A stretch of 64,000 bases of DNA from positions 477,558,573-477,622,572 of the forward strand of contig NC_081409.1 of the NCBI RefSeq assembly GCF_030272615.1, read 5' to 3'. The notes beneath the pieces are model-generated. The model had not been told where the DNA came from. It saw only the letters and a list, made by a program, of their open reading frames with translations, and did not search any database. Shown here piece by piece: positions 12,801 to 24,818 of the stretch. The position numbers were made by a program, and so were the translations under genes. The DNA is from Cryptomeria japonica (taxonomy: Eukaryota; Streptophyta; Pinopsida; Cupressales; Cupressaceae). Every line of letters begins with the position of its first letter. Within the stretch, counting starts at the first letter, position 1.

Positions 12801-13951
12801 GCCTGAAATGGCAAACCAAACCTTGTCATCTTGAAAGGATGTGTTGGGTCCACATGAGACTTGGATGGGACAGAGGTTTGGGAATGATTGCCAGGGTAAC
12901 CCAGTAGATGGGGTCAAAACCTATGGAGGCCTGCCAGGGTAGCGATACCAAGTTATGTGATGACACTTGTCAATTATGTTCACTAGTGTGTGGTTGTGTT
13001 GTCTTTGCTAGGAGCATTGTTGTGGAGTCATATCTGGTTATTTATGCCCTTATGAGAACCTACTATTCATGTTAGACCATGGGTTGCTTATGATGGGTTG
13101 CGAGGACTTAGTTTCATGGGTGCTCCAGTTGTTCTTTTGAGATTGCTTATTATCATGTTTCAGATGGATCCTTTTCTTTTTTCTAGGATCATTCATGTAT
13201 CTATTGGACCGATGTGGTCGTATGTATTATTGGTTTATGTACGCCTTGATGGCAAGATGTATGGATGTGAACCTTATGTATTCTTCACCCTATTATTTAT
13301 TAGAGGGGTCTTGCAGTTGAGCAAACCCAGAGATGTAGCCCACTAGGGGTGAACTCCAATATCATTTTGGTGTCATGTGGTGTTTGTGTTCTTTTGTTTC
13401 CTCTTCATTTAGCATGTATGGATGGCATTATGGTTAAAATGTATAATCTGGATTAGATGTTGTTAATCTTAAAAGCATGTATGTATTTATCTTATTAAAT
13501 GTAGTAATATGGATCATGAAGAATGTAGGTTGGTATAATGGAAAGTATTCATTAGTTTTTAATGCAATTAAAGTATGTAAGGAAATTAGATGCATGACAT
13601 ATGATTTATTGTAATTTTGAATGTAATGAATGGTTAAATTGTAATGGATGAACTTAATCATGTTATCTATATTTTAAACCTATCGAATAAATTTATCCTT
13701 GTTTAAAGTATTATCATGTTATTAAGTTAATTAACCTAATTGGATTTTTTAGTGTGAATTGAGTTAAGTGTTGAATCAAGTGATCACGTTGGAAAACTCT
13801 TTAGGTGTTACTTAAGTCTTTCATTGTGTAGTCTGAACTTAATGATAATTCAATGTATCATTATTCTGTTTTAACCTTAAAAAATATATATTTGCACTCT
13901 ATTCTTGTGTTTTAGCTCTATCCCTTCAGGGTTTCATGGCGAGGCATTACA
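9892..13951. mobile_element. 4.06-kb solo-LTR-like insertion
   Basis: The insert starts TGTAGTACCCTTGCCC and ends GAGGCATTACA, with a perfect TSD TATCT at 9887-9891 and 13952-13956. It interrupts the ORF of element A, and the reading frame is exactly restored across the TSD. It has no internal direct repeats at its ends and no convincing ORF; the longest open frames are AT-rich and unlike any family. TG...CA ends, a 5-bp TSD and the lack of coding sequence fit a solo LTR with an unusually long LTR. Its start resembles TATAGTATCC at 48692, so both may be one family. Confidence 0.82.
11499..11613. repeat. Cluster of GCTACC/GGTAGC hairpins
   Basis: Two perfect copies of the 16-bp palindrome GCTACCATTTGGTAGC lie at 11559-11574 and 11598-11613. 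They sit among further CTACC/GGTAG inverted units. Two copies of ACGTGGCAGGGTA precede them. The cluster stands out as a GC-rich island in an AT-rich LTR. Confidence 0.8.
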
Positions 13952-13956
13952 TATCT

Positions 13957-14499
13957 AACCTCCGGTATTCTTTGGACAGATTCTCAAGGATAATGGGATA
14001 ATCATAAATCACAGGCAAGTCAAAAACTAGAGAGATTGCTTCTCTAGATATAAAGAAATAGGGCTTTCCATCTTGGTTGCAAATTTCCCTCTTTTTGGGA
14101 TCGTAATTTTGTGCTAATAGTTTCAGGAGATCCACATTAACATAAACATTTGGGACAACTAGTTTTCCCAAGGTCAATTTCCATGGGTTGCAAATTGGCT
14201 CAGGCTCTTTACGTCAATGGAAGTCGAACAAGAATAATTCATAGGCCTCTAATGGTTGTGTATATATCTCCTACATCACCATATTTTTCTTCCAAATTCC
14301 ATTATGTATACCTCTTGCATTTAGGGGTGGAACCAGGCAATTGGTCTTGTAGATCCTGATTTAATTTTCTCTCTTCCACCTAGGTTTCTACACTAGTCTC
14401 CTTAGTTTTATATTTTTTCCCTTTTCCTTTGCTTGTTTCTCCTTTTTGCCTCTTCCTAGAACCTTTGTTGCTTTTACTATCACTTTATGCCCACTCCAA
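13957..14499 (-). pseudogene. Unknown ORF of element A, N-terminal part
   Basis: The protein probably began near 14499, where LEWA then a stop then SDSKSNKGSRKRQK lines up with the ME.SSS starts of the B and G ORFs; the ATG has become TTG. It continues KLNQDLQDQLPGSTPKCK, then KYGDVGDIYTTIRG. After a frameshift, TLGKLVVPNVYVNVDLLKLL and the 13957-14177 frame follow. These match GDIWIEIRGHELFL and LGKLAVPNVFVDVELMKAL of element B. The ORF resumes at 9886 after the solo LTR. Confidence 0.75.
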
Positions 14500-15777
14500 T
14501 GTCATTTCTCTGTGTCTGCAATCTTGGTGCAAAAATTTCATGGATTGTGTTTCTCAGAGAATGTCATTCATGCAACAATAAATGTTCTAGTTTTTAAATC
14601 AGTGGGAAAATATTTTTGAAATTTGAATTGCTCCGATGACGTGTGACATGGGCTTAACTCCTTTTGTTGATGTTTCTAAATTTGGTGCCCTTCTGACAAT
14701 TTTAGCTGCTGAGAATAAATATGGCACTTTCTATAACTGTTTCTTTTTTTGCATCATTTTGGAATATGTTATACCAATAGGTAACCATCAGTTTGATTTT
14801 GATCTTTGGGTTACCTATACTGAACACATCTTGGATGAATCCTATCATCGTCACTTTTGTTATCGGCATATCAAAAATTATCCTTCAGACTTCTCAAGTC
14901 ATCCCGATGAAGATTCTACTCTTGAATTCACTGTGACTTGTCCTGATAGAGGTATTGTAACCAAAAGCGCACCATCGAAGTGATTGTTCCGATATCCACC
15001 ATCGTGCCTATTTTGAAGTAAGTTATGCCATCGGATCATAAGTGATTTAATATCCCAATCTCATTAGTTATACTGATAAATATTCTTTTTCCATTGTCTT
15101 TTTATTGCCATAGGTTTCTCCAATATTGATTTCTTCAGTCATGAATTCACAATCAAGATACGTATCTCGATATTGTTCTATTTGTTTGTCATCGAGATAG
15201 TTTTAATTATTGGAACCCTATTGGTATGCTATTCCGACTTCATAAGTTATCCTGATGAGGGTTCATAACACATTCTTTTACATTTTAATTTACCAAGATA
15301 GCTTGCTCTATTAGTATTACATAATTTTGCTAGTCCACCTCTAGTGATTACTCTGATAAATGTTTATATGTTTTGTTCAGTATAATTATACCAAAGTAGT
15401 GATATCGGGATAGCCTGTTCCATCAGGATTACAAATAATTGTTGTTTTGCCTTTATTAATTATCTTGATGGGTTCTCAAGACCTTATGTTTGGTAATACT
15501 ATCCTGATATTAGTGTTTAACATTGATTTATCAAATCAGAATAGCTATTCCGATGTACACATGAAATATTGACTAGTGAAGGTTATTTTGCTGATTTTTC
15601 TTGGGTCTATCAGGAATTATCATGTAGGACTAAGGAACAAGGGATATAGTTTGTGGGTTTTAATACTAGGTAAAAGAAAAATTATGTAGCTTCAACCTTT
15701 TATTATCCTAAATACAAAAGCTTTGTGATGACTAACATGCTAGGGATACTAAGTATTGAAGTTTTGGGGTTTCAACA
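14500..15777 (-). other. 5' leader of element A with repeated CCGATGA/ATCGG motifs
   Basis: This 1.3-kb region upstream of the A ORF carries many scattered copies of CCTGATR, CCATCGG, TTCCGAT and related words in both orientations. It resembles the leaders of B and G in style more than in alignable sequence. A 115-codon plus-strand ORF at 14636-14983 is antisense to the element and has no recognised relative. The minus-strand 5' terminus reads TGTTGAAACCCC. Confidence 0.5.
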
Positions 15778-15830
15778 CGGATAACAGGATAACAAAATGA
15801 AGTCCAACAAATCGATGTAACTCAATGCAT

Positions 15831-18800
15831 CTAGTTCACAACAGGAGGGGAAATCACCCCTAACTTCTCTCTCAAATATACAAATGTTTTTGCAGGCAAA
15901 GGCTTAGTAAATATATCTGCAATCGATTCCTTTGTAGATACATACTCCAATCTGACTTCTTTCTCATTCACCTTCTCTCTCAAGAAATGAAACTTGATTG
16001 ATATATGTTGTGTCTTAGAGTGAAACACCTGATTCTTAGAAATATTGATAGCACTAGAATTGTCACAGTATATAACAGTAGGCTCATTATAAAAAACTCT
16101 AATATCCTTCAACATCTACTTTATCCAAAGTACCTGAGTACAGTTGCTGGTAGTAGCAATGTATTCTGCTTTTGCAGAAGATAAAGAAATAGAATCTTGC
16201 TTGTTACTTGTCCAGGCAACCAAATTCTTTCCCAAAAATAATGCTCCACTAGTAGTGTTTTTCTGGTTATTAACATCAACTACCCAATCAACATCAATAT
16301 AAGCATTTAAAGTGAAATCATCATCCTTCAGATACCACACACAATAATCAATTGTTCCCTTCAAGTATCTGAATATCCTCTTTATAGTAGAAACATGACT
16401 TTCCTTAGGATCAGCCTAAAATCTTGCAACAAGGCATACAACATTCATAATGTTAGGTCTAGTCTAATTCAAATAAAGTAGTCCACCAATCATAGATCTA
16501 TAGGGGGTCTAGTTAGCCTTTAGAGATTCGTCATCTTTTGTCATCTTACATCCAATCACCATAGGAGTTCCAACAGGTTTGGAATCATCCAACCCAAACT
16601 TCTTCAACAATTCCTTCACATACTTAGATTGAGATATGAAAATGCCTTTATCAGTCTGTGAAATCTGTAATCCTAGAAAGAACTTGATCTCATCTATCAT
16701 AGACATCTCAAATCCTTTTTGCATATCATCAGCAAACTTCTTACTCAAATCATCATCTCCTCCAAAAATAATGTCATCAACAAAAACTTCAATAATCAAA
16801 ATATTATCATTATCAATCTTGAAGTACAAATTACTATCAACAGTACCTTTACAAAATCCCAACTTCATCAAATACATGTCTAATCTGGTGTACCAGGCTC
16901 TAGGAGTTTTTTTAATTCCATATAGTGCTTTCTTCAATCTGCATACCATGTCTTCATCTGTTAGTGAAAATCCATCTAGTTTCTCAATGTAGACTTCCTC
17001 TTCCAATTCACCATTCAAAAAGGCTAACTTCACATCCATCTGATATACCTTGAATTTCTTATAAGTAGAATATGCAAGAAATAGTCTAACAACTTCAATT
17101 ATAGCTACTAGAGAAAAAGTATCCTCAAAATTAATACCTTCCATTTGTGAATATCCCTTACATACTAGTCTTGCTTTGTTTTTAACAACTTGTCCATCTT
17201 CATTCATCTTATTTCAGAACACCCATTTAGTACCAATTACATTCTTGTCCTTAGGCCTCAAAAAAAGTTCCCATGTTTTGTTCTTCTCAATCTGATCTAA
17301 CTCTTCTTCCATAGCTTTTACCCAGTTCTCATCTTTACAAGCTTCAACAACATCTTTAGGCTCAATCTTAGAAATCAAACATGTCTCTATAGTGGCAATT
17401 CTTCTTATAGTCATCACACCTTTATTTTTATCACCAATAATTTAATTCTCTAAATGATTGAGTCTTACATACCTCAAGGTCTTCTGATTATTCTAATTTT
17501 CAGACTCTTGAACTTCTTCACCAATAACAACATCTTAAATTACTATCTCTTCTGGATCACTCTGCTTCATACTCGGACTCTACACTTGCTTTGTAGTAAC
17601 ATCCTGATCATCAGACTCATATTCACATGATTTGATTTGTTTTTCATGACTCTCATCTACCTTCACATTCGTACTTTCCACTATCTTTCTCACTCTCTTA
17701 TTGTAACACCAATAGGATTTTCTCTCAGTAGAATATCCCAGAAAGATTCCTTCATCATATTTTGCATCAAATTTTCCTATATCCTCATCTCTTTTGATAT
17801 AACATTTGCTTCCAAAGATTTTGAAATATCTAACTATAGGAACATGACCAAACCATAGCTCATAAGAGGCCTTATTGGAATCACCTTTTATATGCACTCG
17901 GTTGAATGTGTATATAGTAGTGCTAAAATACTCTCTCCAATAAATATGTGAAACATTCCCTTCAAACATCATAGTTCTAACAACATCCAAAATAGTTTTG
18001 TTCTTTCTTTCAACAACTCTATTCTACTAAGGGGTTCTTGGAGTAGATAATTGTCTTATGATTCCATGCTCTTCACAAAAAGAGTTAAACTCATCGAAAA
18101 TGAATTCACCTCCTCTATCAGATCTTAGGTACTTCAGCTTCAATCTTGTCTCTATCTCCACTCTAGCTTCAAATATTTTGAGCTTCTCTAGTGCTTTAGA
18201 TTTCTCCCTTAGAAAAGTGACCCACGTCATTCTAGAATATTCATCAATCAGCAACATAAAGTATTTGTCTCCCTACAAGATTCTCACTCTAGAAGGTCTA
18301 CATAAATCAATATTCATAAGATCTAATAATCCATTAGATGTATATAGTTTCCTCTTGAATGAAATTCTTGTTTGCTTTCCTAATTGACATTCTTTACATA
18401 CTTCCAACTCTCTTTCATTTTCTTCCATCTCTCTCATTTCTCTTTCATATCTAGAAACCCTAGTTGACCTTTATCCTGGATCATACTTCTTCCCGAATAT
18501 AGTAGCTTTAAATGCAGTCTTTGTTTTACCATGTGATTCACCGAGTTTTGTCAATTCAAAAGAAGCAAGCTTACCCACCAACATATCTCTTGTCACAGTT
18601 ATCATAGTCTAGATCTCATCAATAGAAGCAACTTTATGTTTATAAGAAGGAGGCAAAGATCTCAACATTTTAGCCACAATCTCATATTCTTTAAGAAATC
18701 CACCGGTATATCTGATTTTCAGCACAAGAACATTCACTTTAGCCATAAAGGATGAAATATTCTCATCTTCTCCCATTCTCAAAAACTCATAGTTTCCTTT

Positions 18801-19148
18801 CAAGCTCTGTAATTTAGCAATTTTCACATGTTTATCTCCTTCATACAGGGTTTCTAGCTTTGTCCAAATATCATGTGCAGTACGCAATCCCATCACATTA
18901 GTCATCTTTGCATCTGTTAGGGCACTCAGCAACGCTTCCTTAGCTCTTATATTATTTTCAACATCTTTGATCTCAACTATAGTAACAGGACCATTTAGAG
19001 GAACAATGTATGCATTCTTTTTAATCTTCCAATAATCTTCTCCAAGACAGTTCAAGTACACTTCCATCCGGTTCTTCCATATAGAGTAATTACTTCCATC
19101 AAATATCAAACTCTCCTTGAAAACAGTTGTCATTCTGAATCTCCTCAA
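15831..19148 (-). pseudogene. Copia C gag-pol polyprotein, internally deleted
   Basis: All pieces lie in a single frame, about 1106 codons, broken only by stops. In order: UBN2-type gag (19148-18609; FDGSNYSIWKNRMEVYL), a short GAG-pre-integrase remnant (CKECQLGKQTRISFKRK), integrase core (LLIDEYSRMTWVTFL, LRSDRGGEF), integrase C-terminus (FKIFGSKCYIKRDE), reverse transcriptase (VKLAFLNGELEEEVYIEK, catalytic box FVDD in place of YVDD), and RNase H (YIDVDWVVD, ISLSSAKAEYIA, VIYCDNSSAINISKN, ADIFTKPL). The zinc knuckle and the DSGA-type protease are absent, apparently by an in-frame deletion of roughly 1 kb between gag and integrase. Confidence 0.93.
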
Positions 19149-19172
19149 ATGGTCAAGCTCCTTCCAAAGGAT

Positions 19173-19187
19173 CTAACTCTAATACCA
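19173..19187 (-). promoter_or_regulatory. Primer binding site of copia C
   Basis: The minus strand reads TGGTATTAGAGTTAG two bases from the 5' LTR. This is a decayed complement of the initiator tRNA-Met 3' end (TGGTATCAGAGC). Confidence 0.88.
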
Positions 19188-19189
19188 AT

Positions 19190-20519
19190 TGTTGGCAGCA
19201 GGGTGCAGGAAAACTGAGAGGGGGGTGAATCAACTTTCACCAAACTCAAACAAATTAACCTCAACTTTAGATTTGATCAATAAAGTAATAGCAAAGATAA
19301 ACACCAAATAAACAACACACATAACACATATATTTTTGACGTGGAAAACTCGGTTAAGGGAAAAACCACGGTGAGAACCTACCCACAATAAGATGATACT
19401 CTACAGTAGTATGTGTAAATATTATAATGGGGAATGCACATGCATTCAGGCACACTACCTAGAGCTCACTACTCAAAACAACAAAGGGCTACAACCTTGG
19501 GAAAGCTTACTACCTTACAAAGATTTGACAACAATCCAAATTACATGAACTGAAATAATAGCATCTCCAAATGCTTGATTACAATTTTGATTAAGCATAT
19601 TGTTTGCACATCAACTCTTCTCTGCTCTTCCACACTATCGAATGATAAATTTGCTTGTCCATACATAAAATATACTTTCACAAATGCAGACACTCAGAGA
19701 AACTCAACTTACATGATTACAAATCATATTTATATAAATCATCAACCTTAACCTTAAGATCAGCTCAACACATAAGACCTAATTACATAATTCCACCACA
19801 CGATATATAAATCCATAACCGAACCAATACAATGTCAGAAAGGGCATAGCATGGACCTAAATAAAATCCTCAAACACATAACACCACCAAATAATTTGCC
19901 AAAATCATCTGCAACACGCTACACCATGGATATGTTGCATAACACAAAGAATACCATCGAACAAAAAAAAATATTCAATAACGCGCACCATGATCAACGT
20001 GGACCACCAAAACGCACAAGACACGATCAGAGAACATCAACAAGGAATGTGAATTCCACTTCTATCACCACAACAACTTGGATAATAAGAATCATCATTA
20101 TCACCATCACTGGAGCTCAAAAACACCAACTATCAAACTAAAAGATATGCTTGTGAAGTTCCAAATCATGAACCATCCAATCAAAGGACACACATGAACA
20201 TACCAAACACTCCAAAATCCACAACTCAAGATATCATCATTCCACAACAATATAGATCAAATACCACAACTTTGCAACACAAAACACTAAAAAATAAGAC
20301 CACATACCGGACCTCACAACTCAATCAAATCAACTTCTGGAGCAAAAAAACTCACACTGAATCAACTAGAGATAGGTATCTCAAAACCCAATAAACTGCA
20401 TCAACACATCTACAACAGATCACCCAAACCAACTCTTTGAAACAAACTAATTCTTTGCAACACAGGAATATGTTGACATCAATGACAATAACATATCTCA
20501 ACAACTCTAATATCCAACA
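19190..20519 (-). repeat. 5' LTR of copia C
   Basis: The 1330-bp LTR matches 4814-6151 along its whole length. It is bounded by the PBS inside and TSD TTTGG at 20520-20524 outside. Confidence 0.92.
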
Positions 20520-20524
20520 TTTGG

Positions 20525-23500
20525 ACACATCTCCTTATTCAATTCAAAATGAATAGCCAAAGGTGTACCAATTGATTTTGTATTTTGCATCTTAAATATT
20601 TTCAACACCTTCTCTATATACTCACTTCGGGATAAAGCTAATGTTCTAGTTTTCTTGTCTCATGAAATTCTCATACCAAGAATTTTCTTAGCTCCACCCA
20701 AATCCTTCATAGCAAATGACTTTTCTAATTTATGTTTAAGCTCATTTATATGTTGCATGTTAGACCCAACAACAAGCATGTCATCAACATAAAGTAACAT
20801 GATAATATAACTACTATTAACCAATCTCTTAAAATAAACACAATAATCATAATGACATTTGTGGCAACCTTGTTCAGCCATGAAACTATCAATTTTAAAA
20901 TATCATTGTTGGGGTGCTTTCTTTAGGCCACACAAATTCTTCTTAAATCTGTGCACCAACTCCTCCTTACCTTTGACCTCATATCCCTATGGTTGCTTCA
21001 TGTATATTTCCTCCTCCAAATCCCAATTGACAAAAGTGGTTTTAACATCTAGTTGTTCAATATGCAAGTCTTCTGTAGCCACAAGAATTAGTACAAATCT
21101 AATTGAAGTCATTTTTACAACTAGAGAAAATATTTTATCAAAATCTATACCCTTTTTCTATGCAAAATCTTTTACCACAATTCTGGCCTTATATCTTTTA
21201 TGTCCTTCATCCTCATCCTTCATACTATAAACCCACTTATTTGGCAAGGCTCTTTTTCCTATAGGTAATAAGACTAAGTCCCAAGTTTGATTCTACATCA
21301 AGGAATCTATTTCCTCTTTCATGCCTAGCTCCCACTATTGTTTGGCATCCACCTACATTGCTTCTTCATATCCTTTTGGTTCACCAGAATCAATTAATTT
21401 TGTCTACTTAACCTCATAGAACGTCTAACACTTGTAGGAGTTTGTGGGATATTTTGTTGTTGTTGAGCATTAGGTACCAATGGCTTTTTAATTTTTAGGA
21501 ATCTCATCCAACACCATATATTCCTTTTTGACATGTTCATGCTTCTTTTCCTACATCTATTCTTTATACATGACCTTCTCATTGAATATATCATCTCTAC
21601 TTCTAGTTATATTTTTATTTTCAAAATCACATAATTGATAACCAAAGTCATCTATTCCATATCCAACAAAGGTATATTTTTTAGATTTAGCATCAAGCTT
21701 GGTTTTGTTTTTTTTATCAACATGGACAAAAGCTTCACAACCAAAGGCACCAATCCATGCCTCCTCTATAATGCCACCATCCAAAGGATTTGAAGGTCCT
21801 TTGTTTATCAAATAAACAACAGTATGTACAGCATCTGCCCAAAAATGTAGGGGTAGTCCAACATGCAATCTCATGCTCCTTGCACGTTCCATGATGGTCT
21901 TGTTCATTCTCTCAGACACACCATTTTCTTATGGGGTTTCTAGAAACATCTTTTGCCTTTGGATTCCATTGAAAGAACAATAATCCTCAATTGCTTTGCT
22001 GCAATACTAACCTGCATTATCAAATCTAAGATACTTCAACTTTTTTCATATCTCAATCTCAACCAAAGCTTTCCATTTCTTAAAAGTTTCAAAAACATCT
22101 AATTTTTGTTTTAGAAAATACACTAATGTTTTACTGGTTGCATCATCTATAAAAATGACATAATAACAAGAGCCACCGAGATATGATACCTAAGTCAGTC
22201 CCCATATATCTGAACGCACAAGCTCTAACTTCTCACTCTTCTTTTCTTTCCCAACCTTGAGAAATCTGACCCTTTTCTGTTTCCCATAAACATAGTTTTC
22301 ACATAAATCTAAATCAATCTGCTTCAATCCTGGCAACAAGTTTTTAGAGTGAAGTATTTTCATCCCTTTCTCACTCATGTGCTCAAGTCTATGTTGCCAC
22401 AATTTTGAATCTGTCCTTGCAACATCTATTATAGTTCTCCCTGCAACAACTTTTTCTATAGTAGCTAAGGTAGAGTAAGTATTACCAGTATACAAATACA
22501 ATGTGCCTACCTTTGCACCTTTAGCTACTACTAATACACCTTTTGTGACCTTCCAAACATTGTCTATAAAGCTAACTATGCAGCCTTCACTACCTAGTTG
22601 TCCTGCAAAAATTAAATTTCTTCTTAAATAAGGGACATGCCTTACCTTCTTTAGTAACCAGTCATTTCCATTCTAAAACTTGATTTTTAACTTGTCTTTT
22701 CCAACAATCTGATATGTCTCAACATCACCCAAGTATACCTATCCAAAATCACATTGAACATAATCTAGAAAATATTTTCTATGGGGTATGTCATGAAATG
22801 AAACCCCTTAATCTATTACCCAACAATCATTAACATTAACTAAACACAGTTTTAGGGAATCTTGTAAAGTATTACTTGCAATGTTTCCTTCCTTACTAAC
22901 ACCTTCATTTTTGTCTCCTTGCTTGTTTTTTCAAGATCAACAACCTTTCTTTAGATGTCCTGGATTTCCATAGTATCAGCAATTATTTCTTCCTTTATAT
23001 TGAGAGCATCCTTTCTCTGACTTACCTCAGGAATTCTCACGATTTCCTATGGTTTTCCTCTTTCCTTCAATCTTCCCCTGTTCTCTACATTCAAAATAGT
23101 AACCGATAATGTTGAGGTCTCACCTATACTTTTCCATCGCATATCCTCACTTAGGATGACACCAACATCATCATCATCAAATTTCAAAGTGTTTGTACCA
23201 AAGACACAATAACAACCATAACCAATTTATTCCAGCTTTCTGACAAAGAGCATAAAATTAAGAGAGCCCTAACCTCTTCATCAAAGTTAAGTTTTACAGA
23301 AGTCAATTGGTTAGTAACTGTATTAAATTCATTTAAATGATCTACTATAGATCCTCCTTCACTCATTTTCATATTAAATAAATGCTTCATAAGAAATACC
23401 TTATTCAAAGTTGAGGATTTCTCATACAGTTTAGCAAGTGTTGCCACCAGGGTTTCATTCATTGTTGCTTTTGATATATTGAATGCTACAGATGGTGAAA

Positions 23501-23696
23501 AGAACAACTAAACATTCCCCTGTGCCTTTATGTCCAAAATATCCCAATCTTCATTTGACATCATGGTCATCTTCTTTGTCTTTCTTTCCAATGGCCACCA
23601 CATATCCTTTTGATCCAGCTAATCCTCCATCTGCATTTTTCATAACTAATAATTCTGGTTGTTGAACTTCTCGACCTTGAATTTGGATTCTTCCAT
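20525..23696 (-). pseudogene. Copia D gag to reverse transcriptase
   Basis: Gag starts near 23696 (MEESKFKVEKFNNQN) and carries a UBN2 domain with KKM...EDWDILDIKAQGNV and LSESWNKLV. GAG-pre-integrase follows (LWQHRLEHMSEKGMKILHSK). Integrase includes SERMNKTIMERARSMRL and FGCEAFVHVDKKNKTKLDAKS. The linker ends TSVRRSMRLSRQN. Reverse transcriptase has the intact catalytic box LLYVDDMLVVG and MKDLGGAKKILGM. At 20524 the frame is cut by copia C, and RNase H continues at 4808 downward. Several frameshifts and stops make it non-functional. Confidence 0.9.
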
Positions 23697-23740
23697 TGCT
23701 CCCACTCAAATCTGAAAGTCCCTACCAATTTACACAAATA

Positions 23741-23756
23741 CATGGCTCTGATACCA
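23741..23756 (-). promoter_or_regulatory. Primer binding site of copia D
   Basis: The minus strand reads TGGTATCAGAGCCATG. Its first 12 bases perfectly complement the initiator tRNA-Met 3' end. It lies two bases from the 5' LTR. Confidence 0.92.
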
Positions 23757-23758
23757 AT

Positions 23759-24813
23759 TGTTGGGGTTTTGGCAAATTCAAAGCAAATACAAATTAACAA
23801 TTATATATAGATTTGAATACATAAAGACGAAGAAAAATACACAACATATATAAAACAAAGATTTATCGTGGTTCACCCAAGATGGGCTACATCCATAAAA
23901 CACAGTCGTCCAATATTATCTTATTATCCAATAAAATAATGCAGCGCCATTACAATGCCCTTTTCATTCTAGCTGCTTATAACATGCAATTTTTAGGGTA
24001 ACATACAAAGTCAACCTTTTTAGAGTTTTTTCAATGTCGGTTTTTCAACCAAAAAATGGCAAAAATGTAATATGGTGAAATAAGGGTTTCCACCATAAGA
24101 TGTAGTAAAACCACTCATTTTTGCTTAGGGACCAATTACATTCAAAAGAGGGTTAGAATCTAATAGATTTAGTCACAAAATAACAAGGATTAGGACTAAA
24201 TACTAATTGGATTAAAGGGATGAATTTGTTTAACCTCTTTTGTAAGTTGAATTGCTGAAATTAGGGTAAATATGTTCAAATGAAGATGAAAACATTAAAA
24301 CAGTGAGCTATAGTCTTCAGATTGAGCCACACACTTGGATCTAAGAAATATAAGCCAGCTTGGATCTGATCCCCAAAGGAGCTCTTAAAATTTCAGGACC
24401 ATGGTGGTGGTCACCCTAGTCCTTTGCACTTTTTGCACACCAAAGGGGGATTGATTTGTCACTATAAATAATGCTTATTTTGAAGATCATGGCTTCATAC
24501 CGGTTTCCTACATAGAGAAAGAAGGAGAAATAGGTTGGGAATATGGGTTTGCCTAAGTCAAACCCTGATTTTGGAATTAATCTTGGTTGAAATATTGTAA
24601 ATACTGAAATAAATAATGGAAGGATATACCTCAGATCTACAATGACTGATAATGATGCTTTACTTCTTGAATGTAATCACATATGTTGTATGAAATGGCA
24701 TGAACATGACAAAACCCTTATCATACACACATGCTTGCATGTGAATTATGTAATATTGTGAGGATAAATTATGAGTGTATAGTACATTCATTATTAGTAA
24801 CCACATACCAACA
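23759..24813 (-). repeat. 5' LTR of copia D, interrupted
   Basis: The LTR proper is 23759-24065 plus about 24767-24813, together some 350 bp against 343 bp for its partner. About 700 bp of unrelated sequence splits it between GGCAAAAA and AAATTATGAG, which are contiguous in the partner LTR. Confidence 0.85.
24066..24766. mobile_element. About 700-bp insertion in the D LTR
   Basis: The insert begins TGTAATATGG and ends near ATATTGTGAGGAT. Its boundaries are fixed by comparison with the uninterrupted LTR at 3642-3984. The insertion point is an A-rich run, so the TSD is ambiguous. A TATAAAT box occurs near 24463. It may be a small solo LTR with a degraded 3' end; no ORF is present. Confidence 0.6.
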
Positions 24814-24818
24814 AGAGA

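Larger units (their letters stand above)
6457..15777 (-). mobile_element. Element A: giant LTR-like element with embedded unknown ORF
   Basis: On the plus strand the element starts TGTCGGTGCTC and ends TTTCAACA. The TSD is CAGAT (6452-6456) versus CGGAT (15778-15782), one mismatch. Without the nested 4065 bp (insert plus TSD) it is 5256 bp, close to the 5016 bp of element B. Its 3'-terminal ~200 bp are clearly homologous to the end of B and of G, including a CCTAGGCGGGTRTACC block. No direct terminal repeats are visible. The likely structure is a solo LTR whose U3 carries the ORF at 7475-9886 plus 13957-14499. An LTR-less element using LTR-type integration is the alternative. Confidence 0.78.
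4814..20519 (-). mobile_element. Copia retrotransposon C (host of element A)
   Basis: C is a minus-strand Ty1/copia element inserted in the pol of D. LTRs of 1338 bp (4814-6151) and 1330 bp (19190-20519) both run TGTTGGCAG...CCAACA. The TSD is TTTGG at 4809-4813 and 20520-20524, perfect. PPT and PBS are both present. Element A (6457-15777) sits between RNase H and the PPT; without it C is about 6.4 kb. One reading frame covers gag to RNase H, but the zinc knuckle, protease and part of the integrase N-terminus are missing. Confidence 0.92.
3642..24813 (-). mobile_element. Copia retrotransposon D (host of nested C, A and a solo LTR)
   Basis: D is a Ty1/copia element in minus orientation. Its LTRs lie at 3642-3984 and 23759-24813, the latter enlarged by an insertion. 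Both run TGTT...CCAACA on the plus strand. The TSD is AGAGA at 3637-3641 and 24814-24818, a perfect match. The PBS next to the right LTR complements initiator tRNA-Met. Copia C at 4814-20519 splits the pol gene between reverse transcriptase and RNase H. Removing C and the small LTR insertion leaves an element of about 4.8 kb, typical for copia. It lies inside the E ORF, in a Glu-rich stretch. Confidence 0.9.

Noticed and set aside
14636-14983. 115-codon plus-strand ORF as a gene
   Set aside because: It is antisense within the leader of element A, built partly from the repeated CCGATGA words, and shows no conserved blocks.
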